From: Arachnia rubra
GTDB lineage: Bacteria > Actinomycetota > Actinomycetes > Propionibacteriales > Propionibacteriaceae
DNA: 64,000 bases
Direction of reading: 5' to 3'
Assembly: GCF_019973735.1 (NCBI RefSeq)
Contig: NZ_AP024463.1
Location: 3,252,973-3,316,972, forward strand
Below the pieces are notes generated by a model. It did not search any database, had not been told where the DNA came from, and saw only the letters and a list, made by a program, of their open reading frames with translations. The number at the start of each line of letters is the position of its first letter. Position 1 is the stretch's first letter. Both the position numbers and the translations under genes were made by a program. Below are positions 35,646 to 44,740 of the stretch, in pieces.

Positions 35646-36007
35646 GGTAGTACCCCATGTGGGGTAATGGTAATTCCTTTGCCGACCTTTAGCCATCCGC
35701 TACCCCACACTCCTGGATGCTCTTATTTATAGCTACCGCCACGAGGAGTTCTGTTGCCCCGAAGATCACCCGTAAATATAACCCTCTTGGTTGCGTATAT
35801 GGATACCTCGTCAATGAAAAACGTTTCCAGCGGATATCATGACGCCTCTGCTCGATTTGGTACGCCCGGCCCAGTGAATACACTCAGTCACGGGAAACGA
35901 GGCACCGAAGACGGACGGTACGCCTCAGCTAACACGACGGCCAAAATACCATCTGACAAGGCTATCTGTCTCAGAGATAGAGCACCAATCGTTCAAGAGA
36001 TTTGTCG

Positions 36008-36655
36008 CTAAATTGATTTAATCACTCGTATGGCGCGTGTTCCCTCGACCTCCGGAGCAGCACGGACCTGAAGCACCTGGGCAGTCAGCTGGTATCCGTT
36101 CAAGCGCTTACCGGCTTTCGCGATCTCCTCCTCCGCACCAGCCCCTTTCAAGGCGAGTAGCTCACCGTCAGGGAAAAACATCGGGGTGGTCCATTTCAGC
36201 AATTTCTCCAGAGGAGCCACGGCACGGCATATCACCGCATCAAATACCTCGTCGCAGTCTTCGGCGCGCAGCCGCTGCACTTCCACCTGGTCTGCGAGAC
36301 CGAGTTCCTCGACAGCGATATTCAGGAAGTTGAAGCGCCGTAGCAAAGGCTCCAGCAAGACCACCCTAAGATCAGGGCGGCACAGCGCCAGCGGAATTCC
36401 GGGAAGACCAGCGCCGGAACCGATATCCGCCGCGTCCACTCCCTGCCCCAGGACATCGACCAGGGCTAGGGAGTTGGAGATATGGCGACTCCAGACTTTG
36501 TCCGCCTCGCGCGGCCCCAACAGGCCCCATTCAATGCCGCGGTTACGCAGAATTCCGGCGTAGGCCTCCAGCCTGTCAGCCCCTTGCGGGAATCTCCTCC
36601 TCAGGGCATCCCGTGCGACCTGTTCGGCAGCGCCCTGATCCTCTGTCTCCTGCAT
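36008..36655 (-). CDS. rsmG: 16S rRNA (guanine-N7)-methyltransferase RsmG
   Basis: A 215-residue SAM-dependent methyltransferase (GidB). VWSRHISNSLALVDVL and the SAM loop DIGSGAGLPGIPLALCRPDL are diagnostic; VICRAVAPLEKLL completes the fold. It methylates G527 of 16S rRNA. It is last gene of the leftward rpmH-rnpA-yidD-yidC-jag-rsmG cluster, with the gene-poor centromere region directly downstream instead of parA. Confidence 0.93.
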   Translation of the reverse strand: MQETEDQGAAEQVARDALRRRFPQGADRLEAYAGILRNRGIEWGLLGPREADKVWSRHISNSLALVDVLGQGVDAADIGSGAGLPGIPLALCRPDLRVVLLEPLLRRFNFLNIAVEELGLADQVEVQRLRAEDCDEVFDAVICRAVAPLEKLLKWTTPMFFPDGELLALKGAGAEEEIAKAGKRLNGYQLTAQVLQVRAAPEVEGTRAIRVIKSI

Positions 36656-36699
36656 ATAGATCGGTATCCGCTCTTCTGCTTTGCTACCGAGATCGCTCG

Positions 36700-37170
36700 T
36701 CAGGGTTTGGAGACCACCACGCGGCGGAAGGGAGGCTCGCCCTCCGACTCGCTGGTCAGGCCAGCCGCGGCCACCTCGTCATGGATGATCTTGCGCTCGT
36801 AGGCATTCAGCGGTGCCATTCTGACGGGCTCGCCATTCTCCAGCACCTCCGCGACCGCGTCCTTCGCGAGCGCCACCAGCTCAAGACGCCGCCGCTCCCG
36901 GAAACCGCCGATGTCCAGGGTGAGCCGGGAGCGATGTCCCGTCTCGGTCATCACGACCAGGCGGGACAGCTCCTGCAGTGCGTCGAGCACCTGGCCGTCC
37001 TTGCCGACCAGGCGGTCGTCCTCGGTGTCGATGACGATGTAAGCACGCTTGTTGCTGACGGAGTTCTCGATATCACCGTCGAGATCTGCGATGTCCAGCA
37101 GCTCTTCGAGATAGTCAGCCACCAGGTCGCCCTCGGCGAGGAGGGTCTCGTTGTCGGTCTTCTCACTCAT
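36700..37170 (-). CDS. jag: Jag/KhpB RNA-binding protein (KH and R3H domains)
   Basis: A 156-residue protein: an acidic N-terminus, a KH domain (about 40-90, with DDRLVGKDGQVLDALQELSR, where GKDG replaces the GxxG loop), and a C-terminal R3H domain with MAPLNAYERKIIHDEVA. It binds RNA and is linked to cell elongation and division in Gram-positives. It lacks the long Jag_N domain of Firmicutes, as is usual in actinobacteria. Confidence 0.9.
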   Translation of the reverse strand: MSEKTDNETLLAEGDLVADYLEELLDIADLDGDIENSVSNKRAYIVIDTEDDRLVGKDGQVLDALQELSRLVVMTETGHRSRLTLDIGGFRERRRLELVALAKDAVAEVLENGEPVRMAPLNAYERKIIHDEVAAAGLTSESEGEPPFRRVVVSKP

Positions 37171-37206
37171 GTCACTCCGATCGGATCGCCCCCGCAGGGA
37201 CCGGAT

Positions 37207-38298
37207 TCACTTCTTCTTACGAACAGACCGACTGGTGTTGCGGGGCTGGCGACGCACCTGGCTCTGCCCTCCCGACCCGTTCGAGCTGTCGGTTTTCAAG
37301 GTCGTGCGGCTGACCTGCTGGCGCACGACGCGACGGCGTCCGTTCTCGTCGGCCTCCGGCTGGGCAACCGCCATAGCAGGCCGCCTGTTCTTGCGGCGTT
37401 TCGCGTTCCGCGCCTCCATGATGGCCTTCGGGTTTTTGCCCTGGGCACGCATCCGCTCCTCCCAATCGATGTAGGCGGGCGTGTTGGGTGTTGGATTGTT
37501 GCGGATGAGGATTCCCTGCTGAGCCATCGTCCAGAAGTTGCTGACCGTCCAGTAGATGAGCACACCGATCGGAAGCACCGCCGACGAGGCCGCATACATG
37601 ATCGGGAAGAAGTAGAGCATCATCTTCTGCGTCTGTGCCATGGGACCGGTCAACGCCTCCGGCGGCATGTTCTTGCGCATCAGCTGAAGCTGCGTCAGGA
37701 ATAGCGTGGTCACCAGTAGGGCGATCAGGACGACGCCCAGCAGCTGGGTGGGACCAAAACTGTCCATAGGGAAAATGCGGCCCGACAGCCTCGCACCGGA
37801 AAGGCTCGCCTCCTGCAGCGACGTCACGAGATCCGGGTTGACGTGGAACCAGTAGCCCCGCACCTGATGGTCCGCGACGCCCTGCAACACCCGGTACAGG
37901 GACAGGAAGACCGGCGCCTGCAGCAGCATTGGGAGACAGGAGGCCGTCGGGTTGACCCCCTCCTCCGCATAGAGCCGCTGCATCTCTTGTGCGAGGCGCT
38001 GCTGGTCTGCGCCGTACTTCTTCCGCAGATCCTGGATCTTAGGCTGCAGCAGTTGTAGAGCCCGCGAGGAATTGATCTGCTTGACGAACAACGGGACCAT
38101 CAGGGTCCGCACCATCAAGGTCAGGCAGACGATGGACAACGCCCATGAGATCCCGGAGTCTGGCCCGAACAGCGGGCTCCAGAGCCAATGGAACAGCACC
38201 AGCAGTCCGGAGATGGCCCAGTACAGGGGCTGCATCATCGCGGAGAGCATTCCATAGATGCTGTCCCAGATGGACAGCGGCACCATGAGGTCGATCAT
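37207..38298 (-). CDS. yidC: Membrane protein insertase YidC
   Basis: A 363-residue YidC/Oxa1 protein. Membrane helices flank LMVRTLMVPLFVKQINSSRA and the coiled cytosolic loop (LQPKIQDLRKKYGADQQRLA), followed by GVNPTASCLPMLLQAPVFLS and two more helix pairs; the C-terminal tail is basic and disordered (KKK end) and may touch the ribosome. The conserved Arg in the hydrophilic groove is in MVRTLMVP. It inserts membrane proteins with or without SecYEG. It abuts yidD with no gap. Confidence 0.93.
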   Translation of the reverse strand: MIDLMVPLSIWDSIYGMLSAMMQPLYWAISGLLVLFHWLWSPLFGPDSGISWALSIVCLTLMVRTLMVPLFVKQINSSRALQLLQPKIQDLRKKYGADQQRLAQEMQRLYAEEGVNPTASCLPMLLQAPVFLSLYRVLQGVADHQVRGYWFHVNPDLVTSLQEASLSGARLSGRIFPMDSFGPTQLLGVVLIALLVTTLFLTQLQLMRKNMPPEALTGPMAQTQKMMLYFFPIMYAASSAVLPIGVLIYWTVSNFWTMAQQGILIRNNPTPNTPAYIDWEERMRAQGKNPKAIMEARNAKRRKNRRPAMAVAQPEADENGRRRVVRQQVSRTTLKTDSSNGSGGQSQVRRQPRNTSRSVRKKK

Positions 38299-38589
38299 CT
38301 AGGACACCTTCTGCCCGGAGAACACCCGGGCCTCGTCTCGTCGGACTTCCTCGGCCCATGTGGCGGCCTCGGGAGTCCCGGGAACATATTCGACTCCACC
38401 TGCCGACCATGGATGGCAGCGCGCGATGCGGTGCACGATCAGGAAAGCCCCCTTGATCCCACCGTGAAACTCGACCGCGCGCTCGCCGTAGGCGGAGCAG
38501 CTGGGATGAAACTTGCAGACCTCCCCATACAGCGGGGAAATAAACTTGCGCCAGGCCCGGATGAACCAGAGCATCGGGTATTTCAACAC
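38299..38589 (-). CDS. yidD: Membrane protein insertion efficiency factor YidD
   Basis: A 96-residue protein with the family signature: an amphipathic N-terminus [16 protein letters not shown] and [16 protein letters not shown], then [17 protein letters not shown]. The Cys residues are conserved. It overlaps rnpA by 7 bp and directly precedes yidC, the usual arrangement. Confidence 0.92.
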   Translation of the reverse strand: MLKYPMLWFIRAWRKFISPLYGEVCKFHPSCSAYGERAVEFHGGIKGAFLIVHRIARCHPWSAGGVEYVPGTPEAATWAEEVRRDEARVFSGQKVS

Positions 38590-38927
38590 GTCGCCCTCGT
38601 GAAAGCTCGCTTCCAGGCGGACTCGAGGTCGCCGGACAGTCTCTCGGGTTCCATGGCGGCGGATGGCAGGGCCCGCACCACCACGTCAGCGGCAAACGGG
38701 ACAGGAAGACCGCCGACGAGATGTCGCAGACGGCGTTTCACCCGGTTGCGGGTCACCGCATTCCCGACTGCCTTGGACACAACAAAACCCACCCGAGTCT
38801 CCTCGGGTGGATTCTGGGTGCTCACTGCTACGTGAACCACAACACTCGGGGTGCCGGCCCGCACACCCTGCCGGAACGTCGCGGTGAAGTCACCGGAACG
38901 ACGCAGGCGGCGGGATCGGGGCAGCAC
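38583..38927 (-). CDS. rnpA: Ribonuclease P protein component
   Basis: A 114-residue basic protein. [13 protein letters not shown] at the N-terminus, [20 protein letters not shown] and RRLRHLV are the RNase P protein signature (the RNR motif contacts the RNA subunit). The start is a GTG at 38927. It matures tRNA 5' ends with the rnpB RNA. Confidence 0.92.
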   Translation of the reverse strand: MLPRSRRLRRSGDFTATFRQGVRAGTPSVVVHVAVSTQNPPEETRVGFVVSKAVGNAVTRNRVKRRLRHLVGGLPVPFAADVVVRALPSAAMEPERLSGDLESAWKRAFTRATC

Positions 38928-38935
38928 TACCAGGG

Positions 38936-39073
38936 TCAGGCAGACAGTTCCACACGACCCTTGCGACGGCGGGCACTCAGGATGGCGCGACCGGCGCGGG
39001 TGCGCATGCGGGCACGGAAACCGTGCGTGCGGCTACGACGACGGTTGCTCGGCTGGAAGGTGCGCTTGCTCAT
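38936..39073 (-). CDS. rpmH: 50S ribosomal protein L34
   Basis: A 45-residue basic protein beginning [20 protein letters not shown], the near-invariant L34 start, and ending in an Arg/Lys-rich tail. ATG is at 39071-39073 (reverse) and the stop at 38936-38938. It marks the left side of the dnaA promoter region. Confidence 0.96.
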   Translation of the reverse strand: MSKRTFQPSNRRRSRTHGFRARMRTRAGRAILSARRRKGRVELSA

Positions 39074-39422
39074 GGCGATGACTCCGTAAGGTGATCTTCA
39101 ACTCAAGGGCCCCGAGGGGTCCCGGGGAAGGTCCGCTCCCTTCGGCAGCGGCTGTCCAACGATACGCGCAGCGTGGGATTTCCACAAACCGTGACGACGC
39201 ACTCCCAGGCGCAGCAAATTACATCATTGTAGTCCACGAAAAGGGCGTTTCCCGTGTTGCGGATGGCTTCCAGGAGCACTAGTTTCATGTTCCACGCGGC
39301 TGGCTTATCCACAGTGCTCGGCGGCCGCCGTCCAGGGTGGGGGGACTTATACCCTGTTGTGGACAACCCTGTGGAATACCGTTCTGCCCTGGGCAGAGTG
39401 CCTCGTCAGGAAGGAGTCGCCC
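39074..39422. promoter_or_regulatory. Divergent rpmH/dnaA promoter region with DnaA boxes
   Basis: About 350 bp between the divergent genes. A perfect DnaA box TTATCCACA lies at 39305-39313; related sequences are TTTCCACAAA near 39179 and TTGTGGACAA near 39357. This suggests that DnaA binds its own promoter. AGGAAGGAG precedes the GTG start of dnaA by 7 nt. Confidence 0.65.
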
Positions 39423-40790
39423 GTGTCCGTACCCCCCGTGCCCGAGCTGGACGCCATGTGGGAACGGATCGTTGGCGAAGTCCCCATCTCCTCCCGGGCC
39501 TGGCTGCGCCGCACCAAGCCTCTCGCGATGCACAGCAACACCGTGATGCTGGCCGTCTCCGACGAGACCACCCGCGAGCGCATCGAAACCAAGCTACGCA
39601 CCGAGATCGAAACCAGACTCAGCACCGTGACAGGAACCAGGACCTACCTGGCGTTCGTCATCGACCCGGAGTTGCACGTCGAGGCGCCCGAGCAGAAAGC
39701 CACGCCCGCTCCGAAACTCATCGACGAGAAGGTCCAGCACCGCCGCCCTCCCAGCGCGAACTCCGACCTCAAACTGAATCCCCGTTACACGTTTGAGTCC
39801 TTCGTCGCTGGATCCTCAAACCGCTTCGCCCATGCCGCGGCAGCTGCCGTCGCAGAGCAGCCCGGCAAGTCCTATAACCCGCTGATGATCTATGGGCCGT
39901 CCGGGTTGGGGAAAACGCATCTGCTCCATGCGATCGGGCACTACGTCCGCAGCTATTACGAGAACCTACGTGTGCGTTACGTGTCTACCGAGGAGCTCAC
40001 CAACGACTTCATCAACGCCATCTCGGACAACCGGACGGCCGAGTTCCGGCGGGCCTACCGCGACGTGGACGTACTGCTGGTCGACGACATCCAGTTCCTG
40101 GAGGCGAAAATCCAGACGCAGGAGGAGTTCTTCCACACGTTCAACACACTCCACAACGCACAGAAGCAGATCGTGATGTCCTCCGACCGTCCCCCACGAC
40201 TATTGGAGGCGCTCGAACCGCGTCTTCGATCCCGTTTCGAGTGGGGCCTGATGACCGACATCCAGCCCCCCGACCTGGAAACACGCATCGCCATCCTCCG
40301 GAAGAAGGCGGCATCACAGCGGCTGACCGCCGGTACGGAGGTGCTGGAGCACATCGCGTCCCACATCACCACCAATATCCGCGAGATCGAGGGCGCCCTG
40401 ACCCGCGTCGCTGCCCTGGCCAGTCTCAACCAACAGGAGATCACCCTCGAGCTGACAGAACGGGTGTTGCGGGATCTGATGCCCGACGGCAACGACATCC
40501 ACGTCGACGCCGACTCGATCATCTCCGCAACCTGTGACTACTTTGGCATCTCAGCCGACGAGTTGACGGGCGCCAGCCGGGTCGCCGCCCTGGCCCGGGC
40601 CCGGCAGATCGCCATGTATCTATGCCGGGAGCTGACCGATCTGTCACTGCCGAAGATCGGCTCCCGCTTCGGGGGCCGCGACCACACCACCGTCATGCAC
40701 TCAGTGAAGAAGATCGACACGAAGATGGGCGAAGACCGCCAGCTCTTCGATCAGGTGACCGAGCTCACCAACCGCATCAAGCAGAACTAA
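39423..40790 (+). CDS. dnaA: Chromosomal replication initiator DnaA
   Basis: A 455-residue DnaA from the GTG at 39423 (after AGGAAGGAG). Domain I is residues 1-85; the linker is short and charged; domain III has Walker [10 protein letters not shown], Walker [13 protein letters not shown] and sensor MSSDRPPR; domain IV ends with the DnaA-box-reading signature [15 protein letters not shown]. The linker (domain II) is only about 40 residues, much shorter than in Streptomyces. Confidence 0.96.
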   Translation: MSVPPVPELDAMWERIVGEVPISSRAWLRRTKPLAMHSNTVMLAVSDETTRERIETKLRTEIETRLSTVTGTRTYLAFVIDPELHVEAPEQKATPAPKLIDEKVQHRRPPSANSDLKLNPRYTFESFVAGSSNRFAHAAAAAVAEQPGKSYNPLMIYGPSGLGKTHLLHAIGHYVRSYYENLRVRYVSTEELTNDFINAISDNRTAEFRRAYRDVDVLLVDDIQFLEAKIQTQEEFFHTFNTLHNAQKQIVMSSDRPPRLLEALEPRLRSRFEWGLMTDIQPPDLETRIAILRKKAASQRLTAGTEVLEHIASHITTNIREIEGALTRVAALASLNQQEITLELTERVLRDLMPDGNDIHVDADSIISATCDYFGISADELTGASRVAALARARQIAMYLCRELTDLSLPKIGSRFGGRDHTTVMHSVKKIDTKMGEDRQLFDQVTELTNRIKQN

Positions 40791-41322
40791 GCAGATCCTC
40801 AGCCCCGCAGCGACCCCATGCCTGGGGGCGCCGGATGCTGCCCGCACGGCAGGCGGTGAACAGCAGGCGCAAGACATCCGTCGAATGGATGCAGCCTCCC
40901 ATGAGTTATCCACACATCTGTTTAGTTCGTGGTGGACACCGCGGTGGACAGGGAGCAGGTGGAAAGTAACCCACAGATCCTCCCCGTGTAGTTTTCGAGT
41001 AATCCACACCCTATCCACACCCAGAATAGTGCTCTGACAAGGTGTTTCAACAGTTTTCCACAGCTTCCACAGGCGTTACTACGAGTATGAGGATGTAATT
41101 ACAGAAAAACCATCAAAGTCACACCGGTGGAAGTGTGGAAGACCTCCGGTCACGCCAGGACCAAACGGCTGACGCGGCCGGACCGCATCCACTGGCAGGA
41201 TGAAGCCGTCCGGCAGGCTGACTGAACTGGGACCTGTGAATCCATGTTGATCCGGGTTTCTACCGGTATGCTGACGGGAAACCACGCCGTGGTGGCTGGT
41301 GTCAAATACTGAAGGGGACGAT
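40791..41322. other. oriC: Chromosomal replication origin (oriC), dnaA-dnaN intergenic
   Basis: About 530 bp without a gene, carrying a cluster of DnaA boxes: a perfect TTATCCACA at 40906-40914 and one-mismatch boxes TAATCCACA (41000-41008), CTATCCACA (41011-41019) and TTTTCCACA (41054-41062). TAACCCACA near 40967 is weaker. The stretch 41074-41120 (TTACTACGAGTATGAGGATG then TAATTACAGAAAAACC) is AT-rich in this GC-rich setting and is a candidate unwinding element. Location between dnaA and dnaN fits actinobacterial origins. Confidence 0.88.
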
Positions 41323-42483
41323 GTGAAGATTCGAGTGGAGCGCGACGCATTGGCCGACGCCGTTGCCTGGGTGGCTCGCAGCTTGCCGAATCGTCCCACG
41401 GCCCCGATCCTCGCGGGGCTGCTGATGAACGCCTCCGGCGATGAGGTGACACTCTCTAGCTTCGACTCCACCACGTCGGCGCAGGTGACGATGCCGGCCG
41501 AGGTCACCGACGAGGGGACGGTGCTGGTGTCGGGGCGCCTGCTCAATGAGATCGCGCGTTCCCTGCCCAACAAGCCTGTCGACATGACCGCCGACCACTC
41601 CCAGGTCGAGCTGACGTGTGGTTCCGCACGGTTCAGCCTCCAGACCCTGCCCGTCGACGAATACCCGACGCTTCCTGAGATGCCGACCCAGACCGGTCTC
41701 GTCGACGCCTCCGTCTTCGAGAAGTCTGTCAGCCAGGTGGTGATCGCCGCCGGGCGCGACGAGCTGCTCAACGTCTTCACCGGCGTTCGGGTGGAAATCA
41801 ACGGCGACCAGCTCTCGCTGCTGGCCACCGATCGCTACCGGATGGCCCTAAAAGAGCTCACCTGGCAGCCGTCGTCACCGGACATCGAGGGTGCCGTGCT
41901 CGTACCGGGACGTGTATTGGCCGATACCGCGAAGTCGCTGACCTCCGGCAAGACGGTGACGGTGTCGCTGTCGACCACAGAGTCCGAGGGTGAGGGTCTG
42001 GTCGGTTTTATTGGCGAGGGTACGAGGGGACGGCGGGAGGCCACTACCCGGCTGCTGAACCAGGCCTTCCCGAAGGTCCGTCACTTGATGGATGTCGTCG
42101 GCACTGTGACCGTGCGTGTCCCCACCGCCGACCTGCTGGCTGCTGTCAAGCGCGTCTCGCTTGTCGCGGAGCGCAACACACCGTTGCGGATGATCATCGA
42201 GGACGACCACATTGCCCTTGAGGCCGCTACCGGCGACCAGGCGCACGCGTCCGAGGCTATCGAGGCGCAGGTTGAGGTCACCGGCGAGGAGAAGTCCATT
42301 GAGGCTGCCGGGTTCAACCCGCACTACCTGCTCGACGCCCTCGGGGCTCTCGATGCTCCCTACGCGCACTTCTCCTTCACCGCTCCTGGCAAGCCGTGCC
42401 TCATCACGGGCCTGGCGACGATCGACGGTGATCAGCTGTTCGATTATCGTCACGTCATTATGCTCATGCGCCTGCCCAGCTGA
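41323..42483 (+). CDS. dnaN: DNA polymerase III beta subunit (sliding clamp)
   Basis: A 386-residue clamp from the GTG at 41323 (AAGGGGAC upstream); family N-terminus VKIRVERDALADAVAWVARS fits. Three similar domains; LLATDRYRMALKEL and the C-terminal YRHVIMLMRLPS are hallmark segments. It encircles DNA and tethers polymerase. Confidence 0.95.
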   Translation: MKIRVERDALADAVAWVARSLPNRPTAPILAGLLMNASGDEVTLSSFDSTTSAQVTMPAEVTDEGTVLVSGRLLNEIARSLPNKPVDMTADHSQVELTCGSARFSLQTLPVDEYPTLPEMPTQTGLVDASVFEKSVSQVVIAAGRDELLNVFTGVRVEINGDQLSLLATDRYRMALKELTWQPSSPDIEGAVLVPGRVLADTAKSLTSGKTVTVSLSTTESEGEGLVGFIGEGTRGRREATTRLLNQAFPKVRHLMDVVGTVTVRVPTADLLAAVKRVSLVAERNTPLRMIIEDDHIALEAATGDQAHASEAIEAQVEVTGEEKSIEAAGFNPHYLLDALGALDAPYAHFSFTAPGKPCLITGLATIDGDQLFDYRHVIMLMRLPS

Positions 42484-42622
42484 TATTGCAGGAATAAATA
42501 ATTTAAAGATCTTCTTTTCCGCCTGGCATATCTGGCTTGAACCAATGGCCGACACACCCCCTGTGGCGCTTGGCTTCGTGATCGCTTAGCCTGGTGTTCA
42601 GGCATACGAAAGGAAAAGACAC

Positions 42623-42856
42623 ATGATCTCCCTTGGAGGCCTTCTCATCCTTCTCGGCTTCGGATCACTGATTCTGCCGATTTTCAACCTCCAGTTCAAG
42701 CTATTGTTTTTTGTCGAGGGAATGCAACCTTGGTTCGGGATAATCCTGGGAATTATAGGAATCATTCTCGTGGTGCTTGGTTTTATGCAAAACAACAAGC
42801 AGGAGCAGCCCCAGCAGTCTTACCCACCTCAGCAGGGTCAGCCGCCACAGCAGTGA
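42623..42856 (+). CDS. Small two-helix membrane protein
   Basis: A 77-residue protein that I do not recognise. Two hydrophobic helices (about 3-23 and 36-57) flank a short loop, followed by a Gln/Pro-rich tail (QPQQSYPPQQGQPPQQ). Preceded by GAAAGGAAAAG and followed by a strong terminator at 42874, so it has its own transcription end inside the dnaN-recF interval. Function unknown; the tail might mediate protein contacts. Confidence 0.65.
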   Translation: MISLGGLLILLGFGSLILPIFNLQFKLLFFVEGMQPWFGIILGIIGIILVVLGFMQNNKQEQPQQSYPPQQGQPPQQ

Positions 42857-42873
42857 GCTGAGGTCCAATGTTC

Positions 42874-42902
42874 GGGAGGGAGCGGTTGCTCCCTCCCTTT
42901 TT
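42874..42902 (+). terminator. Rho-independent terminator
   Basis: GGGAGGGAGC (42874-42883), loop GGTT, GCTCCCTCCC (42888-42897), then TTTTT: a perfect 10-bp stem with a U-run. It separates the small membrane gene from recF. Confidence 0.9.
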
Positions 42903-42973
42903 CATGCGGCGCTACGAGTGTCAACGGGTGGCTAGCTTCTTCCGGTGAGATCTGCCCGTAGGATTTGAAGACG

Positions 42974-44143
42974 ATGTTCGTCACTCACCTGTCAGTCACC
43001 GACTTCCGCAACTACAGTGCCGCTGAGCTGAATCTCGTCGCCGGCGTGAATGTGTTCGTCGGATCAAACGGGCAGGGTAAGACCAACTTGGTGGAGGCCG
43101 TCGAATACCTCTCGACAATGTCGTCTCACCGTGTCTCCGCCACCGCACCTCTGATCCGCGCCGGCGCTGAGTCCGCGATCCTGCGAGCCAGGGTGCAGGC
43201 CTCTCGTGGCGACGAGCGTCTCATCACGCTCGAACTTGAGGTAACCAACGGCCGCAGCAATGTCGCGCGCCTCAACCGGGCTCCCCTGGCGCGCCCTCGT
43301 GATCTCATCGGGGCGCTGCGCACCGTCGTCTTCTCGCCCATAGACCTGGCCATCGTGCGCGGTGATCCATCGGACCGCCGGGCCTGGCTGGACACCCTCG
43401 TCACCACTCGCTGGCCGCGCATGGCCGGAGTGCGTGCCGACCTGGAGAAGGTCCTGCGGCAGCGCAATTCACTGCTCAAGGCGATGTCCGGGAAGTCGAT
43501 GCGGCAGGCGGCGACCGAGGAAGAGACAACACTACAGGCCTGGAATGAGGCACTCGCGCGGATCGGCGCCGAACTGCTGCACGCCCGCCTCGACACCTTA
43601 GCCGACGTTCTGCCGCACGCTGCCGCGGCCTACGAGACCATCGCCCCGGTGAACAACCAGATCTCGGCGCAGTACAAGACCTCCCTTGACCTGTCCGGCA
43701 TCCCCGTCGACGCCGTCCGCGGCACCCTTGAGGCGCGACTGCTGGAGGCCATGGCGCAGCGGCGGCGCGACGAGATCGCCCGCGGGGTCACCCTCGTCGG
43801 GCCGCAGCGCGACGACGTCACCTTGTCCATCGGCTCCCTACCGGCCAAGGGGTACGCCTCCCACGGGGAATCGTGGTCCCTCGCGCTGGCGCTGAAGCTA
43901 GGTGGTTTCGCCCTGGTCCGCGCCGACGGCATCGAGCCCGTCCTGGTCCTCGACGACGTCTTCTCAGAACTCGACGCCACCCGCCGGGAACGCCTAGCCG
44001 GAGCTGTGGCCGACGCAGAGCAGGTGCTCATCACGGCCGCCGTCGGGGCGGATGTCCCCGATTTCCCGTCGGCGCTACGCTTTCAGGTACACGACGGCAC
44101 CGTGCGGCCGGCTGGCGAGGCAGCGGAGGTGACAGATGACTGA
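42974..44143 (+). CDS. recF: DNA replication and repair protein RecF
   Basis: A 389-residue SMC-like ATPase. LSVTDFRNYSAAELNL and the Walker A FVGSNGQGKTNLVEAVEYLS are diagnostic; signature YASHGESWSLALALKL and Walker B PVLVLDDVFSELD complete the site. It loads RecA at gaps with RecOR. ATG at 42974; a TTG 9 bp upstream is possible. The gene ends 8 bp into dciA. Confidence 0.94.
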   Translation: MFVTHLSVTDFRNYSAAELNLVAGVNVFVGSNGQGKTNLVEAVEYLSTMSSHRVSATAPLIRAGAESAILRARVQASRGDERLITLELEVTNGRSNVARLNRAPLARPRDLIGALRTVVFSPIDLAIVRGDPSDRRAWLDTLVTTRWPRMAGVRADLEKVLRQRNSLLKAMSGKSMRQAATEEETTLQAWNEALARIGAELLHARLDTLADVLPHAAAAYETIAPVNNQISAQYKTSLDLSGIPVDAVRGTLEARLLEAMAQRRRDEIARGVTLVGPQRDDVTLSIGSLPAKGYASHGESWSLALALKLGGFALVRADGIEPVLVLDDVFSELDATRRERLAGAVADAEQVLITAAVGADVPDFPSALRFQVHDGTVRPAGEAAEVTDD

Positions 44144-44687
44144 ACCGGTTAGTGACGACGACCTGCCCGCGGAGGACGTCTACGACCCGACCGGGCTGGA
44201 GCTGGCCAGTGAGATCGCGCACCAGACGGCGCGCACCTCCCCCCTGCTGCCGGAGGTCCCGGCGCTGCCCCCGAAAATCCCGAAACGCCGGCGCTGGGCC
44301 GGGGAGCAACGATCCGGCGCCCACCCCGACGACCGCGACCCGCAGCCGATCGGCAGCGTCCTGGACGCCGTCGCAAAAAGACGTGGCTGGCACCGCCAGA
44401 TCTCCCTGGCCACCGTGCTGCGCGACTGGTCCGGGCTCGTCGGCGCCGTGAACGCTCAGCATTCCGTCCCCGTCGAGTTCCATGACGGGACCCTGACCAT
44501 CCAGTGCGACTCCACCGCCTGGTCCTCGGCGATGAAATACAGCGCCGGGCCGCTGGTCGCCAGACTCAATCAGGCCCTCGGTGACCGGATGGTCCTGCGC
44601 ATCGAGGTCCTGGGCCCGCGCGCGCCGAACTGGCGGCGCGGCCGCCGCTCCATCCAAGGCCGGGGACCCAGGGACACCTATGGATAA
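44136..44687 (+). CDS. dciA: DciA-like replicative helicase loader (DUF721)
   Basis: A 183-residue protein. The C-terminal half (about 70-165) is the DUF721/DciA KH-like domain with WSGLVGAVNAQHSVPVEFHD and LTIQCDSTAWSSAMKYSAGP; the N-terminal half is disordered. DciA loads DnaB helicase in bacteria without DnaC. It overlaps recF by 8 bp, the usual actinobacterial order recF-dciA-gyrB. Confidence 0.85.
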   Translation: MTEPVSDDDLPAEDVYDPTGLELASEIAHQTARTSPLLPEVPALPPKIPKRRRWAGEQRSGAHPDDRDPQPIGSVLDAVAKRRGWHRQISLATVLRDWSGLVGAVNAQHSVPVEFHDGTLTIQCDSTAWSSAMKYSAGPLVARLNQALGDRMVLRIEVLGPRAPNWRRGRRSIQGRGPRDTYG

Positions 44688-44740
44688 TCTCAACCGGTAT
44701 GAACGGATCCTGATGGTCTCGGATCATCGCCGTGACGCTC

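Larger units (their letters stand above)
27694..36007. other. Gene-poor, parS-rich centromere-like region of about 8.3 kb
   Basis: Between parA and rsmG I find no frame with recognisable domain sequence or convincing codon use; frames here are short and overlap on both strands without a preferred one. By eye the base composition is less GC-rich than the neighbouring operons, with AT-rich patches (e.g. near 28970-29000, 32520-32580 and 33520-33560). What it does hold: seven parS sites (27762-34291), six decayed copies of the 162-bp element, an inverted fragment of parB, and a short repeat near 35.4-35.6 kb. In many bacteria parA follows rsmG directly, so this looks like an insertion or expansion that has decayed while the parS sites were kept exact. 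Confidence 0.75.
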
